A stretch of DNA of 48,865 bases from Planosporangium mesophilum. GTDB lineage: Bacteria > Actinomycetota > Actinomycetes > Mycobacteriales > Micromonosporaceae. Of this stretch, positions 16,749 to 25,693 are shown in pieces. The stretch lies in the NCBI RefSeq assembly GCF_016863255.1, contig NZ_BOON01000064.1:1-48865 (forward strand), read 5' to 3'. A program made the translations under genes and the position numbers. The notes under the pieces were generated by a model that saw only the letters and a program-made list of their open reading frames with translations, was not told where the DNA came from and did not search any database. Each line of letters opens with the position of its first letter. Position 1 is the first letter of the stretch.

Positions 16749-19289
16749 TCAGCTCTTCGGGTCGGCAGCGTCGTCGGCGTCGTCCTCCGGGTCGGCGCCT
16801 TCCGGGTCGGCGTCGGCGGCGACGACCGCCTCGGCGGCCACCTCCGCCTGCGCGGCCTGGTCGGCCCGGATCGCCAGTTCGACCTCGACCGCGTCGGCCG
16901 GAGCGTCCCCGTCCGCCTGGGCGTCGCCGAACAGGTCCGGCAGCGTCGCCGAGTACGCCTGCCGCAGCTCCGCCAGCGGAATGCGGAACTGGTCGCCGAC
17001 CTCCAGCGCCCCGCTGCGGCCGTCGACCACACCCACCCGGGCGTGAGCCAGGTTCATCTCCGTGCAGAGCGCCAGGAACGCCTCCTCGTGCCCGCGCGGC
17101 ACGGCGACGAGCGCCCGGCCCGCCGACTCGGAGAAGAGCAGCACGAACGGGTCGACGTCGGCGGGCAGCGAGATCGTCGCGCCGAGGTTGTGCCGCAGGC
17201 ACGACTCGACCAGTACCTGGGCGAGTCCCCCGTCGGAGAGGTCGTGGGCCGCGCCGAGGTGGCCCCGCTCGGCGGCCGTCGCGAGGACGGATGCGAGCAG
17301 CTTCTCGGCGGCGAGGTCGACCAGAGGCGGGCGACCGCCGAGGTGCCCGTGCTCGACCCAGGCCCACTCCGAGCCGGACAGCTCCGGCCGGGTCTGGCCG
17401 AGCAGGATCAGCACGTCACCGTCGGCCGAGAAGCCCATCGGCACCCGGTACGTGACGTCCTCGAGCACCCCGAGCACGCCCACGACCGGCGTGGGGTTGA
17501 TCGGGGCGGCACCGGTCTGGTTGTAGAAGCTGACGTTGCCGCCGGTGACCGGGATGCCCAACTCCTGGCAGCCGTCGGCGAGGCCGCGTACCGCCTCGGC
17601 GAACTGCCACATGACGGTCGGGTCCTCGGGCGAGCCGAAGTTGAGGCAGTCGGTCACCGCGACCGGGGTCGCGCCGGTGACCGCGACGTTGCGGTACGCC
17701 TCCGCGAGCGCCAGCTTGGCGCCGTTGTACGGGTCGAGCCGGGCGAACCGGCCGTTGCCGTCCAACGACAGCGCGATGCCGAGCCCGCTGGACTCGTCGA
17801 TACGGATCACGCCGGAATTCTCGGGCTGCGCGAGCACCGTGTTGCCGAGCACGTACCGGTCGTACTGCTCGGTGACCCACGTCTTGTCGCACAGGTTCGG
17901 GCTGGCGACGAGCCGCAGGACGGTCTCGCGCAGCTGGTCGCCGGTCTTCGGCCGGGGCAGGGTCTCGGCCCGGTCCGCGTTGAGCAGGATCAGGTCGGCC
18001 GGCTCACGCATCGGCCGGTGGTACACCGGGCCGTCGTCGGCCAGGGACTCCGGCGGCACGTCGACCACGGTCTCGCCACGCCAGTTGATCACCAGGCGGC
18101 CGGTGTCCGTGACCGTACCGAGCGCGGTCGCGAGCACGCCCCACTTCTCGGCCACGGCGAGCACGCCGTCGACCTTGGTCGGCTCGACGATCAGGAGCAT
18201 CCGCTCCTGCGACTCGCTGGCGAGGATCTCGTGCGGCTCCATCGAGGGCTCCCGTAGCGGTACGAGACCAAGGTCGATCTCCATACCGGTGCCGGCAGCC
18301 GCCGCGGTCTCGCTGAGCGCGCAGGTCAGGCCGGCGCCACCGAGGTCCTGGATGCCGACGATCAGGCCGGCGTCGTACACCTCGAGGCACGCCTCGATGA
18401 GCAGCTTCTCCATGAACGGGTCGCCCACCTGCACCGACGGCCGGCGAGTCTCGCTCTCGGCGTCGAAGGTGGCGCTGGCCAGTACGGACACGCCGCCGAT
18501 GCCGTCGCGCCCGGTCTTCGCGCCGAGCAGGATCACGACGTTGCCGGTGCCCGCGGCGGCCTTGTTCTGCAGCCGGTCGACCGGCAGCACGCCGACGCTG
18601 AGCGCGTTGACCAGAGGGTTGCCCTGGTAGCAGGGGTCGAAGACGACCTCGCCGCCGACGTTGGGCAGGCCCAGGCAGTTTCCGTAGCCGCCGACGCCCG
18701 CGACGATGCCGGGCAGTACGCGCTTGGTGTCGGCGTGGTCCGCGGCGCCGAAGCGGAGCGAGTCCATCACCGCGATCGGACGGGCGCCCATGGCGAGGAT
18801 GTCGCGCACGATGCCGCCGACGCCGGTCGCCGCACCCTGGTACGGCTCGACGAAGCTGGGGTGGTTGTGCGACTCGGCCTTGAACGTCACGGCGAGGGTG
18901 TCGGAGATCCGCACCACGCCGGCGTTCTCGCCGATGCCGGCCAGCATCCGGTCGGACTCCGGCGCCTTCTCACCGAACTGGCGCAGGTGAACCTTGCTCG
19001 ACTTGTACGAGCAGTGCTCACTCCACATGATCGAGTACATCGCCAGCTCGGCCTGGGTGGGCCGGCGCTCCAGGATCTGCTTGATCTTGGCGTACTCGTC
19101 GTCGCGCAGCCCCAGCTCAGCGTACGGCTGGTCGGCGTCCGAGCTCTCGGCGGCGCGGGCCACCGTGTCGGGGCCTTCTTCGTAGTAGGGAACGATGTCG
19201 TCATCAACCGCCGGACGTCCGGCCTCGACGGCGGTCGCGTCGAGGTCCGGGGCCACGGAGGTCTCGTTGGTCTGTGGTGTCGCGGTCAT
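16749..19289 (-). CDS. purL: Phosphoribosylformylglycinamidine synthase subunit PurL
   Basis: 846 residues. PurL is the synthase part of the FGAM synthase complex, using ammonia delivered by PurQ with PurS as the connector. The catalytic region has [36 protein letters not shown] and [18 protein letters not shown]. Later motifs are [18 protein letters not shown] and LTGDNVSF-like [20 protein letters not shown]. It is longer than the usual 740-residue small-type PurL because of a polar N-terminal extension of about 50 residues and an acidic Ala/Asp/Glu tail of about 60 residues at the C-terminus. Its ATG overlaps the purQ stop (ATGA), so the two are translationally coupled. Confidence 0.97.
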   Translation of the reverse strand: MTATPQTNETSVAPDLDATAVEAGRPAVDDDIVPYYEEGPDTVARAAESSDADQPYAELGLRDDEYAKIKQILERRPTQAELAMYSIMWSEHCSYKSSKVHLRQFGEKAPESDRMLAGIGENAGVVRISDTLAVTFKAESHNHPSFVEPYQGAATGVGGIVRDILAMGARPIAVMDSLRFGAADHADTKRVLPGIVAGVGGYGNCLGLPNVGGEVVFDPCYQGNPLVNALSVGVLPVDRLQNKAAAGTGNVVILLGAKTGRDGIGGVSVLASATFDAESETRRPSVQVGDPFMEKLLIEACLEVYDAGLIVGIQDLGGAGLTCALSETAAAAGTGMEIDLGLVPLREPSMEPHEILASESQERMLLIVEPTKVDGVLAVAEKWGVLATALGTVTDTGRLVINWRGETVVDVPPESLADDGPVYHRPMREPADLILLNADRAETLPRPKTGDQLRETVLRLVASPNLCDKTWVTEQYDRYVLGNTVLAQPENSGVIRIDESSGLGIALSLDGNGRFARLDPYNGAKLALAEAYRNVAVTGATPVAVTDCLNFGSPEDPTVMWQFAEAVRGLADGCQELGIPVTGGNVSFYNQTGAAPINPTPVVGVLGVLEDVTYRVPMGFSADGDVLILLGQTRPELSGSEWAWVEHGHLGGRPPLVDLAAEKLLASVLATAAERGHLGAAHDLSDGGLAQVLVESCLRHNLGATISLPADVDPFVLLFSESAGRALVAVPRGHEEAFLALCTEMNLAHARVGVVDGRSGALEVGDQFRIPLAELRQAYSATLPDLFGDAQADGDAPADAVEVELAIRADQAAQAEVAAEAVVAADADPEGADPEDDADDAADPKS

Positions 19290-19960
19290 GCGTGCGCTCC
19301 GAGGTGTGCGAGCACGGAGGTGAAGAAGCCCAGCCCGTCGACGGACGGACCGGTCAGCGCCTCGACGGCGTGCTCGGGGTGCGGCATGATGCCGACAACG
19401 TTGCCGGCCTCATTACTGATTGCCGCGATGTCGCGCTGCGAGCCGTTGGGGTTGCCTCGCACGTAGCGGGCGACGATCCGGCCGGAACCCTCGAGCTCGT
19501 CAAGGGTACGTCCGTCGGCGACGTAGCGACCCTCACCGTTCTTGACCGGAATGAGGATCTCCTGTCCGGCCTCGTAGCCCGCGGTCCAGGCCGAGCCGGT
19601 CGACTCGATCCGCAGCCACTGGTCGCGGTTGCGGAAGTGCAGGTGTTCGTTACGGGTCAGCGCACCCGGCAGCAGGTGCGCCTCACACAGGATCTGGAAG
19701 CCGTTGCAGATGCCGAGGACGGGCATGCCGTCGCCGGCCGCCTTGACGACCGAGTCCATCACGGCCGAGAAGCGGGCGATCGCGCCGCAGCGGAGGTAGT
19801 CACCGTACGAGAAGCCGCCCGGCAGGATCACCCCGTCGACGCCGCGCAGGTCCGAGTCGGCGTGCCAGAGCGCGACCGGCTCGGCGCCGGCGATACGCAC
19901 GGCGCGCTGCGCGTCCCGGTCGTCGAGCGAGCCGGGGAAGGTGACGACACCGATGCGCAT
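19286..19960 (-). CDS. purQ: Phosphoribosylformylglycinamidine synthase subunit PurQ (glutaminase)
   Basis: 224 residues from ATG 19960; a GTG two codons earlier (19966) overlaps the purS stop and could also serve. PurQ is a class I glutamine amidotransferase supplying ammonia to PurL. It begins [20 protein letters not shown], has the oxyanion segment [17 protein letters not shown], the nucleophile in [11 protein letters not shown] and the His-Glu of the triad in [11 protein letters not shown]. The purS-purQ-purL order with overlapping ends is the classical Gram-positive arrangement. Confidence 0.97.
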   Translation of the reverse strand: MRIGVVTFPGSLDDRDAQRAVRIAGAEPVALWHADSDLRGVDGVILPGGFSYGDYLRCGAIARFSAVMDSVVKAAGDGMPVLGICNGFQILCEAHLLPGALTRNEHLHFRNRDQWLRIESTGSAWTAGYEAGQEILIPVKNGEGRYVADGRTLDELEGSGRIVARYVRGNPNGSQRDIAAISNEAGNVVGIMPHPEHAVEALTGPSVDGLGFFTSVLAHLGAHA

Positions 19961-19962
19961 GC

Positions 19963-20217
19963 TCACTGATCTGCCTCTTCGTACTCTTCGACACGCACGG
20001 TGAAGTCTTCGATCACGGGGTTGGCCAGCAACTTGTCCGCGATCTCGCGAGCGCGGTCGAGGTCCGGCTCGCCCTCGAACTCGATCTCGATGTGTCTGCC
20101 GATGCGGACCGAGCGCACATCCCCGATACCCAACCGCGGCAGGGCACCGGCGACGGCCTGACCCTGCGGGTCGAGGATTTCGGGCTTGAGCATGACGTCC
20201 ACCACGACGCGGGCCAC
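19963..20217 (-). CDS. purS: Phosphoribosylformylglycinamidine synthase subunit PurS
   Basis: 84 residues from a GTG at 20217 with CAGGAG six bases upstream. The protein reads [20 protein letters not shown], followed by [17 protein letters not shown], a ferredoxin-like fold that bridges PurQ and PurL. First gene of the purS-purQ-purL operon. A -10-like TAGGCT (complement of 20258-20263) lies about 40 bases upstream, without a clear -35. Confidence 0.96.
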   Translation of the reverse strand: MARVVVDVMLKPEILDPQGQAVAGALPRLGIGDVRSVRIGRHIEIEFEGEPDLDRAREIADKLLANPVIEDFTVRVEEYEEADQ

Positions 20218-20578
20218 GGAGCACTCCTGACTTTCGGCGCAGCTTGGCGAGGCGCCCAGCCTACCGGCTACCCGGCGTACACCCGTCATCGCCCGTGCTC
20301 GATCGACACCGTGCACCGGCCTGCCAGCGGCGATTTGCAGTGACGGATATCACGCTGAGTAACCCTTCAAGCACAGTGAAGTCCGGCACCGAACCGGCAC
20401 CCGTTACCGACGAACATCGATCCCTACCGATACCCTTGCCTTGTCTCGACAGGGGTTTCTGAATATTCCGCGCACCTGGCCGAACGGCTACTGTCCCGCG
20501 TCGAGCGGCGGAATAACCGCCGCTCAGCGTGGTTCGACGGGCCGGCGACCCCGGGCCGTCCCCCCGGAAGGAGTCCAG
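20218..20578. other. Divergent intergenic region between purS and the trypsin gene
   Basis: 361 bases with no supported gene. Possible promoters: leftward TAGGCT (complement of 20258-20263) for purS, and rightward TTGTCT (20441-20446) with TATTCC (20464-20469), 17-bp spacer, for the protease. No purine operator or riboswitch-like structure was recognised. Confidence 0.45.
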
Positions 20579-21256
20579 ATGCGCATCCGACTCGCGCTGA
20601 CGTCCCTCGGCACCGCAGCGGTCGCCGTGCTCGCCATCGCACCCACCGCCGCGCAGGCGAGTGACCCGTCGCCCACCATCATCGGCGGCGGCACCGTCTC
20701 GTCGGCCCCGTGGGCGGCCCAGGTCTACGCCAGCGGCAGTTTCACCTGCTCGGGCACGATCATCGCGTCCCAGTGGGTGCTCACCGCCCGCCACTGCCTC
20801 TCGTCGAGCATGTCGGTCCGCGTCGGCAGCGTGTACCGCGGATCCGGCACCGCCGCCTCGGTGACCGCCACGTACGCGCAGAACGATCTCGCACTGCTCC
20901 GCCTGGGTACCGCGATCAGCACCTCGTACTCCCCGCTGGCCAGCAGCGACCCGCCGGTCGGCTCGAACAACTCGATCTACGGCTGGGGAATGACCTGCTA
21001 CAGCGGCTGCCAGCCGGCAAGCCAGCTCAAGACCGCGACGGTGCGTGTGACCGGCTTCACCACCGACGCGTACGGCGGCCGCGCCATCCGGAGCACGGCG
21101 GTCAACGGCAACGCCTGGAAGGGCGACTCGGGCGGACCGGAGTTCTACAACGGCCTGCAGGTCGGCGTGGCCTCCACAGCCGACGGCTCGAGCACGCAGA
21201 ACTACGGCAGCGTCGCGGTGAACCGCAGCTGGATCCGGTCCGTCAGCGGCGTCTGA
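20579..21256 (+). CDS. Secreted trypsin-like serine protease (S1 family)
   Basis: 225 residues, GGAAGGAG before the ATG. A signal peptide (MRIRLALTSLGTAAVAVLAI then APTAAQA) and a very short propeptide SDPSPT lead to the mature N-terminus IIGGG, the classical chymotrypsin-fold activation site. The triad is H72 (LTARHC), D103 (AQNDLALLRL) and S184 (KGDSGGP). Cys57-Cys73 brackets the His loop, and a second pair (TCYSGCQ) is present. At about 190 mature residues it is the compact type common among actinomycete extracellular trypsins. The residue six before the Ser is not Asp (GNAWKGDSGG has N/A there), so trypsin-like Arg/Lys specificity is uncertain. Confidence 0.92.
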   Translation: MRIRLALTSLGTAAVAVLAIAPTAAQASDPSPTIIGGGTVSSAPWAAQVYASGSFTCSGTIIASQWVLTARHCLSSSMSVRVGSVYRGSGTAASVTATYAQNDLALLRLGTAISTSYSPLASSDPPVGSNNSIYGWGMTCYSGCQPASQLKTATVRVTGFTTDAYGGRAIRSTAVNGNAWKGDSGGPEFYNGLQVGVASTADGSSTQNYGSVAVNRSWIRSVSGV

Positions 21257-21318
21257 TTTTTGCGATCTTGGGCACTTGGCCGCCCGGTGGCACCGCCAAG
21301 TGCCCAAGATCCAAAAAT
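21256..21318. terminator. Bidirectional terminator between the protease and purB
   Basis: A 17-bp perfect stem (21264-21280 with 21295-21311, starting GATCTTGGGC) is flanked by ATTTTTG on the left and CAAAAAT on the right, so it gives a T-tract in both directions. The 14-base loop reads CGCCCGGTGGCACC. It overlaps the stop codons of both convergent genes. Confidence 0.88.
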
Positions 21319-22751
21319 TACAGGATCGGGGCGGGCGCGTACGCCGCCGCCTCCGGACGCCGGGCGATCACCTCGGCGACCCGGTCGGCCACCGCCCGCA
21401 CCTGCTCTGACGCGGCCCCGGTGAACGCGGTCGGGTCGGAGACCAACGATTCGATCTCGGCTCGCGACAGGCGTAGCCGGGAGTCGGCGGCCAGCCGCTC
21501 GTACAGGTCGTTCTCGGCCAGGCCCTTCTCCCGCATCGCGAGCGCGACCCCGACCGCGTGCTCCTTGATCGCCTCGTGGGCGGTCTCCCGCCCGACGCCC
21601 TTGCGGACGGCGGCCACGAGCACCTTGGTCGTGGCGAGGAACGGCAGGTAGCGGTCCAGCTCCCGGCCGATGACGGCGGGGTACGCGCCGAACTCGTCGA
21701 GCACGGTCAGCAGCGTCTGGAACAGCCCGTCCACGGCGAAGAACGCATCGGGCAGGGCGACCCGGCGTACGACCGAACAGGAGACGTCACCCTCGTTCCA
21801 CTGGTCGCCGGCCAGCTCACCGACCATGTGCAGGTAGCCGCGTACGATCACGGCCAGCCCGTTGATCCGCTCGGACGACCGGGTGTTCATCTTGTGCGGC
21901 ATGGCGCTGGAGCCGACCTGGCCCGGCTTGAAGCCCTCGGTCACCAGCTCCTGCCCGACCATCAGCCGGATCGTGGTGGCGAGGCTCGACGGCGCGGCCA
22001 CCGCCTGGGCCAGGGCCGAGAGCACGTCGAAGTCGAGCGAGCGGGGGTACACCTGCCCGACGCTGTGCAGGACGCGCTGGAAGCCCAGGTGCTCCGCCAC
22101 CCGCTGCTCCAGCTCGGTCAGCTTCGCCGCGTCACCCTCGAAGAGGTCCAGCTGGTCGGCGGCGGTGCCGACGGGGCCCTTGATCCCGCGCAGCGGGTAC
22201 CGGGCGATCAGCTCGTCGACCCGCTCGTACGCGATCAGCAGCTCCTCCGTGGCGCTGGCGAAGCGCTTGCCCAGCGTGGTGGCCTGCGCGGGTACGTTGT
22301 GCGACCGGCCGGCCATGACGAGGCCCTGGTACTCGAGCGAGAGGCGCGCCAGGCGACCCAGGGCTGCGACCATGCGGTCACGTACCAGCTCCAGCGACGC
22401 CCTGATCTGCATCTGCTCGACGTTCTCGGTCAGGTCGCGCGAGGTCATGCCCTTGTGGATGTGCTCGTGCCCGGCGAGGGCCGAGAACTCCTCGATGCGC
22501 GCCTTCACGTCGTGCCGGGTGACCCGCTCGCGGTCGGCGATCGACGCGAGGTCGACCTGGTCGAGAACCCGCTCGTAGGCGGGGATGACGTCGTCGGGGA
22601 CCTCGACCCCGAGGTCGCGCTGCGCTTTGAGGACCGCCAGCCAGAGGCGGCGCTCCGCGCGTACCTTCTCCTCGGGCGACCAGAGGGTGACCAGCTCGGC
22701 AGAGGCGTAGCGGGCGGCGAGAACGTCAGGGACCAGCGGCTTTTCCGTCAC
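21318..22751 (-). CDS. purB: Adenylosuccinate lyase
   Basis: 477 residues. PurB splits SAICAR to AICAR plus fumarate and adenylosuccinate to AMP plus fumarate, acting twice in purine synthesis. It belongs to the fumarase/aspartase superfamily: HEHIHKGMTSRDLTENVEQM (substrate-binding His), AGRSHNVPAQATTLGKR, and the signature loop GSSAMPHKMNTRSSERI with the catalytic Ser. Its stop codon lies inside the bidirectional terminator it shares with the protease gene. The region just upstream holds a decayed toxin-antitoxin pair. Confidence 0.96.
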   Translation of the reverse strand: MTEKPLVPDVLAARYASAELVTLWSPEEKVRAERRLWLAVLKAQRDLGVEVPDDVIPAYERVLDQVDLASIADRERVTRHDVKARIEEFSALAGHEHIHKGMTSRDLTENVEQMQIRASLELVRDRMVAALGRLARLSLEYQGLVMAGRSHNVPAQATTLGKRFASATEELLIAYERVDELIARYPLRGIKGPVGTAADQLDLFEGDAAKLTELEQRVAEHLGFQRVLHSVGQVYPRSLDFDVLSALAQAVAAPSSLATTIRLMVGQELVTEGFKPGQVGSSAMPHKMNTRSSERINGLAVIVRGYLHMVGELAGDQWNEGDVSCSVVRRVALPDAFFAVDGLFQTLLTVLDEFGAYPAVIGRELDRYLPFLATTKVLVAAVRKGVGRETAHEAIKEHAVGVALAMREKGLAENDLYERLAADSRLRLSRAEIESLVSDPTAFTGAASEQVRAVADRVAEVIARRPEAAAYAPAPIL

Positions 22752-22781
22752 CCGGCCAGTATCCCAGCCGGCGATCCGGCC

Positions 22782-22844
22782 CTACTCGTAGTGGTACCGG
22801 AACTGGGCTATCCGGATCTCGCGCCACGCGAAAGCTGCCTTCAC
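22782..22844 (-). pseudogene. Remnant of a YoeB-type toxin (internal deletion)
   Basis: A GTG at 22844 opens a 20-codon frame. It begins MKAAFAW, like the start of YoeB toxins, and then jumps directly to IRIAQFRYHYE, which matches the conserved YoeB C-terminus (ending in RYHY). The roughly 60 residues in between, with the catalytic region, are gone, so it cannot be an active RNase. Its GTG overlaps the final TGA of the antitoxin remnant (GTGA), the usual antitoxin-toxin coupling. Identified by motif memory only. Confidence 0.6.
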
Positions 22845-22936
22845 TCGGTCAGCCCTCAAACCGTCCCGCCGCCGCTCTCCAGCTCCTCGATCGAGGAGAG
22901 CAGTCGCCGGGCGTTCGCCGGACTACGGGACGTTAG
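22841..22936 (-). pseudogene. Remnant of a YefM/Phd-type antitoxin
   Basis: The minus-strand frame ending at the TGA of 22841-22843 reads SPANARRLLSSIEELESGGG, then T V stop G L T E stop. YefM antitoxins end in this way (SPANA-R-LL-SI-ELE-G, then RELTE or similar). An in-frame TGA at 22856-22858 replaces what was probably an Arg codon (CGA to TGA), and no N-terminal DNA-binding half is recognisable upstream. The left boundary is approximate. Confidence 0.55.
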
Positions 22937-22948
22937 GCCGGAAGTGAC

Positions 22949-22983
22949 CCACCATCCGCAGTCGGACGACAGGCGGATGGTGG
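22949..22983 (-). terminator. Hairpin downstream of the thiolase gene
   Basis: CCACCATCCGC (22949-22959) pairs with GCGGATGGTGG (22973-22983) around a 13-base loop. It lies 28 bases after the thiolase stop on the same strand. No T-tract. Confidence 0.6.
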
Positions 22984-23011
22984 ATCGCAAGATGACGTCT
23001 CCGTAAGCCGG

Positions 23012-24295
23012 CTACTTCGCGGACAGGATCGCGGTCACGCCCTGCCCACCCGCGGCGCAGATCGAGATCAGGCCCCGGCCCGACCCCTTCTCGTGCAGCA
23101 GCTTGGCGAGGGTCGCGACGATCCGGCCGCCGGTCGCGGCGAACGGGTGCCCGGCCGCCAGCGACGAGCCGGCGACGTTCAGCTTCGACCGGTCGATCGA
23201 GCCGAGCGGCCCGTCCAGGCCGAGGCGGCCCTTGCAGTACGCCGGGTCCTCCCACGCCTTGAGCGTGGCCAGCACCTGCGAGGCGAACGCCTCGTGGATC
23301 TCGTAGAAGTCGAAGTCGCCCAGCTTCAGGCCGGACCGCGCCAGCATCCGCGGCACCGCGTACGTCGGGGCCATCAGCAGGCCCTCCCCGCCGTGCACGA
23401 AGTCGACCGCGGCGGTCTCGGCGGTCTCGAAGTACGCCAGGACCGGGATGTTGTGCGCGGCGGCCCACTCCTCGCTGGCCAGCAGCACGACGGCCGCGCC
23501 GTCGGAGAGCGGGGTCGAGTTGCCGGCGGTCATCGTGGCACCCTCGCCCTTGCCGAAGACCGGCTTCAGCGAGCCGAGCTTCTCCAGCGTGGTGTCCGCG
23601 CGGAGGTTCTGGTCGCGGTTCAGGCCGAGGTACGGCGTGACCAGGTCGTCCATGAACCCGCGCTGGTACGCCTCGGCGAGGTGCTGGTGCGAGGTGAGCG
23701 TCAGTTCGTCCTGCTCCTCGCGGGTGACGCTCCACTCCTTGGCGGTGACGGCCGCGTGTTCGCCCATGGACAGGCCGGTGCGGGGCTCGCCGTTGCGCGG
23801 GATGTCCGGGACGAGCTGGGTCGGGCGCAGCTTGGACAGCGCCTTGAGCCGGCCGCCCAGGGAGCGCGCGCGGTTGAGCTCCAGGAACGCCTGGCGCATG
23901 TCCTCGTTCACACCGAGCGGCGCGTCCGAGGTGGTATCGACGCCACCGGCGATACCGGCGTCGATCTGGCCGAGTGCGATCTTGTTGGCGACCAGGGTGA
24001 TCGCCTCCAGGCCGGTGCCGCAGGCCTGCTGGACGTCGTACGCGGGGGTGTGCGGGTCGAGACGGGAGCCGAGGACGCACTCGCGGGTGAGGTTGAAGTC
24101 GCGGCTGTGCTTGAGCACGGCACCGGCCGCCACCTCGCCGAGCCGCTCGCCGGCCAGGCCGAACCGGGCGACGAGGCCGTCCAGCGCGGCGGTCAGCATG
24201 TCCTGGTTGGACGCTCGGGCGTAGGGGCCGTTGGAGCGCGCGAACGGGATCCGGTTGCCTCCGAGGATCGCCACGCGGCGGGGAGCTGACTGCAT
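23012..24295 (-). CDS. Acetyl-CoA C-acetyltransferase (thiolase; FadA2-type)
   Basis: 427 residues from the ATG at 24295 (MQSAPRRVAILGGNRIPFAR); an ATG four codons earlier at 24307 is an alternative. Thiolases cleave 3-ketoacyl-CoA or condense acetyl-CoA. The nucleophile is in VQQACGTGLEAI (Cys near residue 90), the base in YEIHEAFASQ, and the second Cys in ICAAGGQGVTA; GHPFAATGGRI is also typical. It is divergent from fabG4 and a MaoC gene, the same trio as Mycobacterium tuberculosis Rv0243/Rv0242c/Rv0241c as I recall it. The shared intergenic region carries a palindromic operator. Confidence 0.93.
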   Translation of the reverse strand: MQSAPRRVAILGGNRIPFARSNGPYARASNQDMLTAALDGLVARFGLAGERLGEVAAGAVLKHSRDFNLTRECVLGSRLDPHTPAYDVQQACGTGLEAITLVANKIALGQIDAGIAGGVDTTSDAPLGVNEDMRQAFLELNRARSLGGRLKALSKLRPTQLVPDIPRNGEPRTGLSMGEHAAVTAKEWSVTREEQDELTLTSHQHLAEAYQRGFMDDLVTPYLGLNRDQNLRADTTLEKLGSLKPVFGKGEGATMTAGNSTPLSDGAAVVLLASEEWAAAHNIPVLAYFETAETAAVDFVHGGEGLLMAPTYAVPRMLARSGLKLGDFDFYEIHEAFASQVLATLKAWEDPAYCKGRLGLDGPLGSIDRSKLNVAGSSLAAGHPFAATGGRIVATLAKLLHEKGSGRGLISICAAGGQGVTAILSAK

Positions 24296-24317
24296 GACAG
24301 ATACCATACCAACGAAC

Positions 24318-24349
24318 CTTACTCATGAGTAAGATTACGGGCGAGTAAG
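24318..24349. promoter_or_regulatory. Tandem palindromic operator between thiolase and fabG4
   Basis: CTTACTCATGAGTAAG (24318-24333) is a perfect 16-bp palindrome. A second, imperfect copy, TTACGGGCGAGTAA (24335-24348), follows 16 bases downstream. The form (TTACTC, two bases, GAGTAA) suggests a TetR-family repressor of fatty acid genes. It lies about 25 bases from each start, so one regulator could control both directions. The regulator gene is not in the window. Confidence 0.6.
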
Positions 24350-24372
24350 AAGTTGAGGGAGGAGCGGCTGAC

Positions 24373-25692
24373 ATGTCCGATCGCTACACCAGCTTCGCCA
24401 ACACCACCGCCGGCCGGGCCATGGTCAAGCGACTGGGTCTGCCGGAACCGGTGCGGTTGCGCCGATACCGGGCCGGCGACCCCGACATCGAGGGCACCGT
24501 CCTGGTCGGAGGGGCCGGGCGGCTCGCCGAACCGGTACGCAAGCTGCTCCGGGAAGGGGGCGCCAGCACCGAGGGCGAAGGCCCGTACACGGGGCTGGTC
24601 TTCGATGCGACCGGTATCGCCGACTCGACCGGGCTGCGCGCGCTCTACGACTTCTTCCACCCCGTCGCCCGGTCGCTGCGCCCGTGCGGACGGGTCGTCG
24701 TGCTCGGCACCCCGCCGGAGGAGTGCGGCAACCCGCGCGAGGCCACCGCGCAGCGCGCGCTCGAAGGGTTCGTGCGCTCGGTCGCCAAGGAGTTCGGCCG
24801 GGGCACCACCGCGCAGCTGGTGTACGTCGCGCCCGGCGCCGAGGACGCCGTCGAGTCGACCCTGCGGTTCCTGCTCTCGCCGAAATCCGCGTACGTGTCG
24901 GGCCAGGTCGTCCGGGTCGGCGCGGCGGACGTGACCGCACCCGCCAACTGGACCAGGCCGCTGGAGGGCAAGGTCGCCCTGGTCACCGGCGCGGCCCGGG
25001 GCATCGGCGAGGCGATCGCCCGGGTGCTGGCCCGCGACGGCGCGCACGTCGTCTGCCTGGACGTCCCGGCGGCCGGCCAGCCGCTGTCGGCCGTCGCCAA
25101 CGACATCAAGGGCAGCGCGCTCCAGCTCGACCTCACCTCGACCGACGCGCCGCAGCGGCTGGTCGAGTACTTCTCCGAGCGCAACGGCCGGGTCGACATC
25201 GTCGTCCACAACGCCGGCATCACCCGCGACAAGACGCTCGCGCGGATGTCGGAGGACAAGTGGGACGTGCTGATGGACATCAACCTGTCCAGTCAGGAGC
25301 GGGTCAACGACGCACTGCTCGCCGCCGACCTGCTGCCGTCCGGCGGCCGGATCGTCGCGGTCTCCTCGATGTCCGGCATCGCCGGCAACCGCGGCCAGAC
25401 CAACTACGCCGCGTCCAAGGCCGGCGTCATCGGCCTGGTGCAGTTCAACGCCCCGGTACTGGCCTCCAAGGGCGTGACCATCAACGCCGTGGCGCCCGGC
25501 TTCATCGAGACCCAGATGACCGCGGCGATGCCGATGGTGGTCCGCGAGGGCGGCCGGCGTATGAACAGCATGTCGCAGGGCGGGCAGCCGGTCGACGTCG
25601 CCGAGACGATCGCGTGGTTCGCCAGCCCCGGCTCGGCCGGCCTGACCGGCAACGTGGTCCGGGTCTGCGGCCAGAGCCTGCTGGGGGCGTGA
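24373..25692 (+). CDS. fabG4: 3-oxoacyl-thioester reductase, high-molecular-weight FabG (FabG4-type)
   Basis: 439 residues with GGGAGGAG before the ATG. The N-terminal 190 residues are a flavodoxin/Rossmann-like domain lacking a catalytic set, typical of FabG4. The C-terminal SDR domain has VTGAARGIGEAIARVL for NAD(H), VVHNAGITRDKTLARMS, the catalytic Ser in VSSMSGIAGNRGQ and Tyr/Lys in TNYAASKAGVIG. It reduces 3-oxoacyl-CoA or -ACP. It starts the operon with the MaoC gene (one base between stop and next ATG) and is divergent from the thiolase, so the three probably form an acyl chain elongation or degradation module. Confidence 0.94.
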   Translation: MSDRYTSFANTTAGRAMVKRLGLPEPVRLRRYRAGDPDIEGTVLVGGAGRLAEPVRKLLREGGASTEGEGPYTGLVFDATGIADSTGLRALYDFFHPVARSLRPCGRVVVLGTPPEECGNPREATAQRALEGFVRSVAKEFGRGTTAQLVYVAPGAEDAVESTLRFLLSPKSAYVSGQVVRVGAADVTAPANWTRPLEGKVALVTGAARGIGEAIARVLARDGAHVVCLDVPAAGQPLSAVANDIKGSALQLDLTSTDAPQRLVEYFSERNGRVDIVVHNAGITRDKTLARMSEDKWDVLMDINLSSQERVNDALLAADLLPSGGRIVAVSSMSGIAGNRGQTNYAASKAGVIGLVQFNAPVLASKGVTINAVAPGFIETQMTAAMPMVVREGGRRMNSMSQGGQPVDVAETIAWFASPGSAGLTGNVVRVCGQSLLGA

Positions 25693-25693
25693 G

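Noticed and set aside
14881-17367. An 828-codon minus-strand frame across the Tyr/Gly-tail gene and the purL end
   Set aside because: It runs through the bidirectional terminator and its Arg/Ala/Val repeats mirror the GYG repeat on the other strand.
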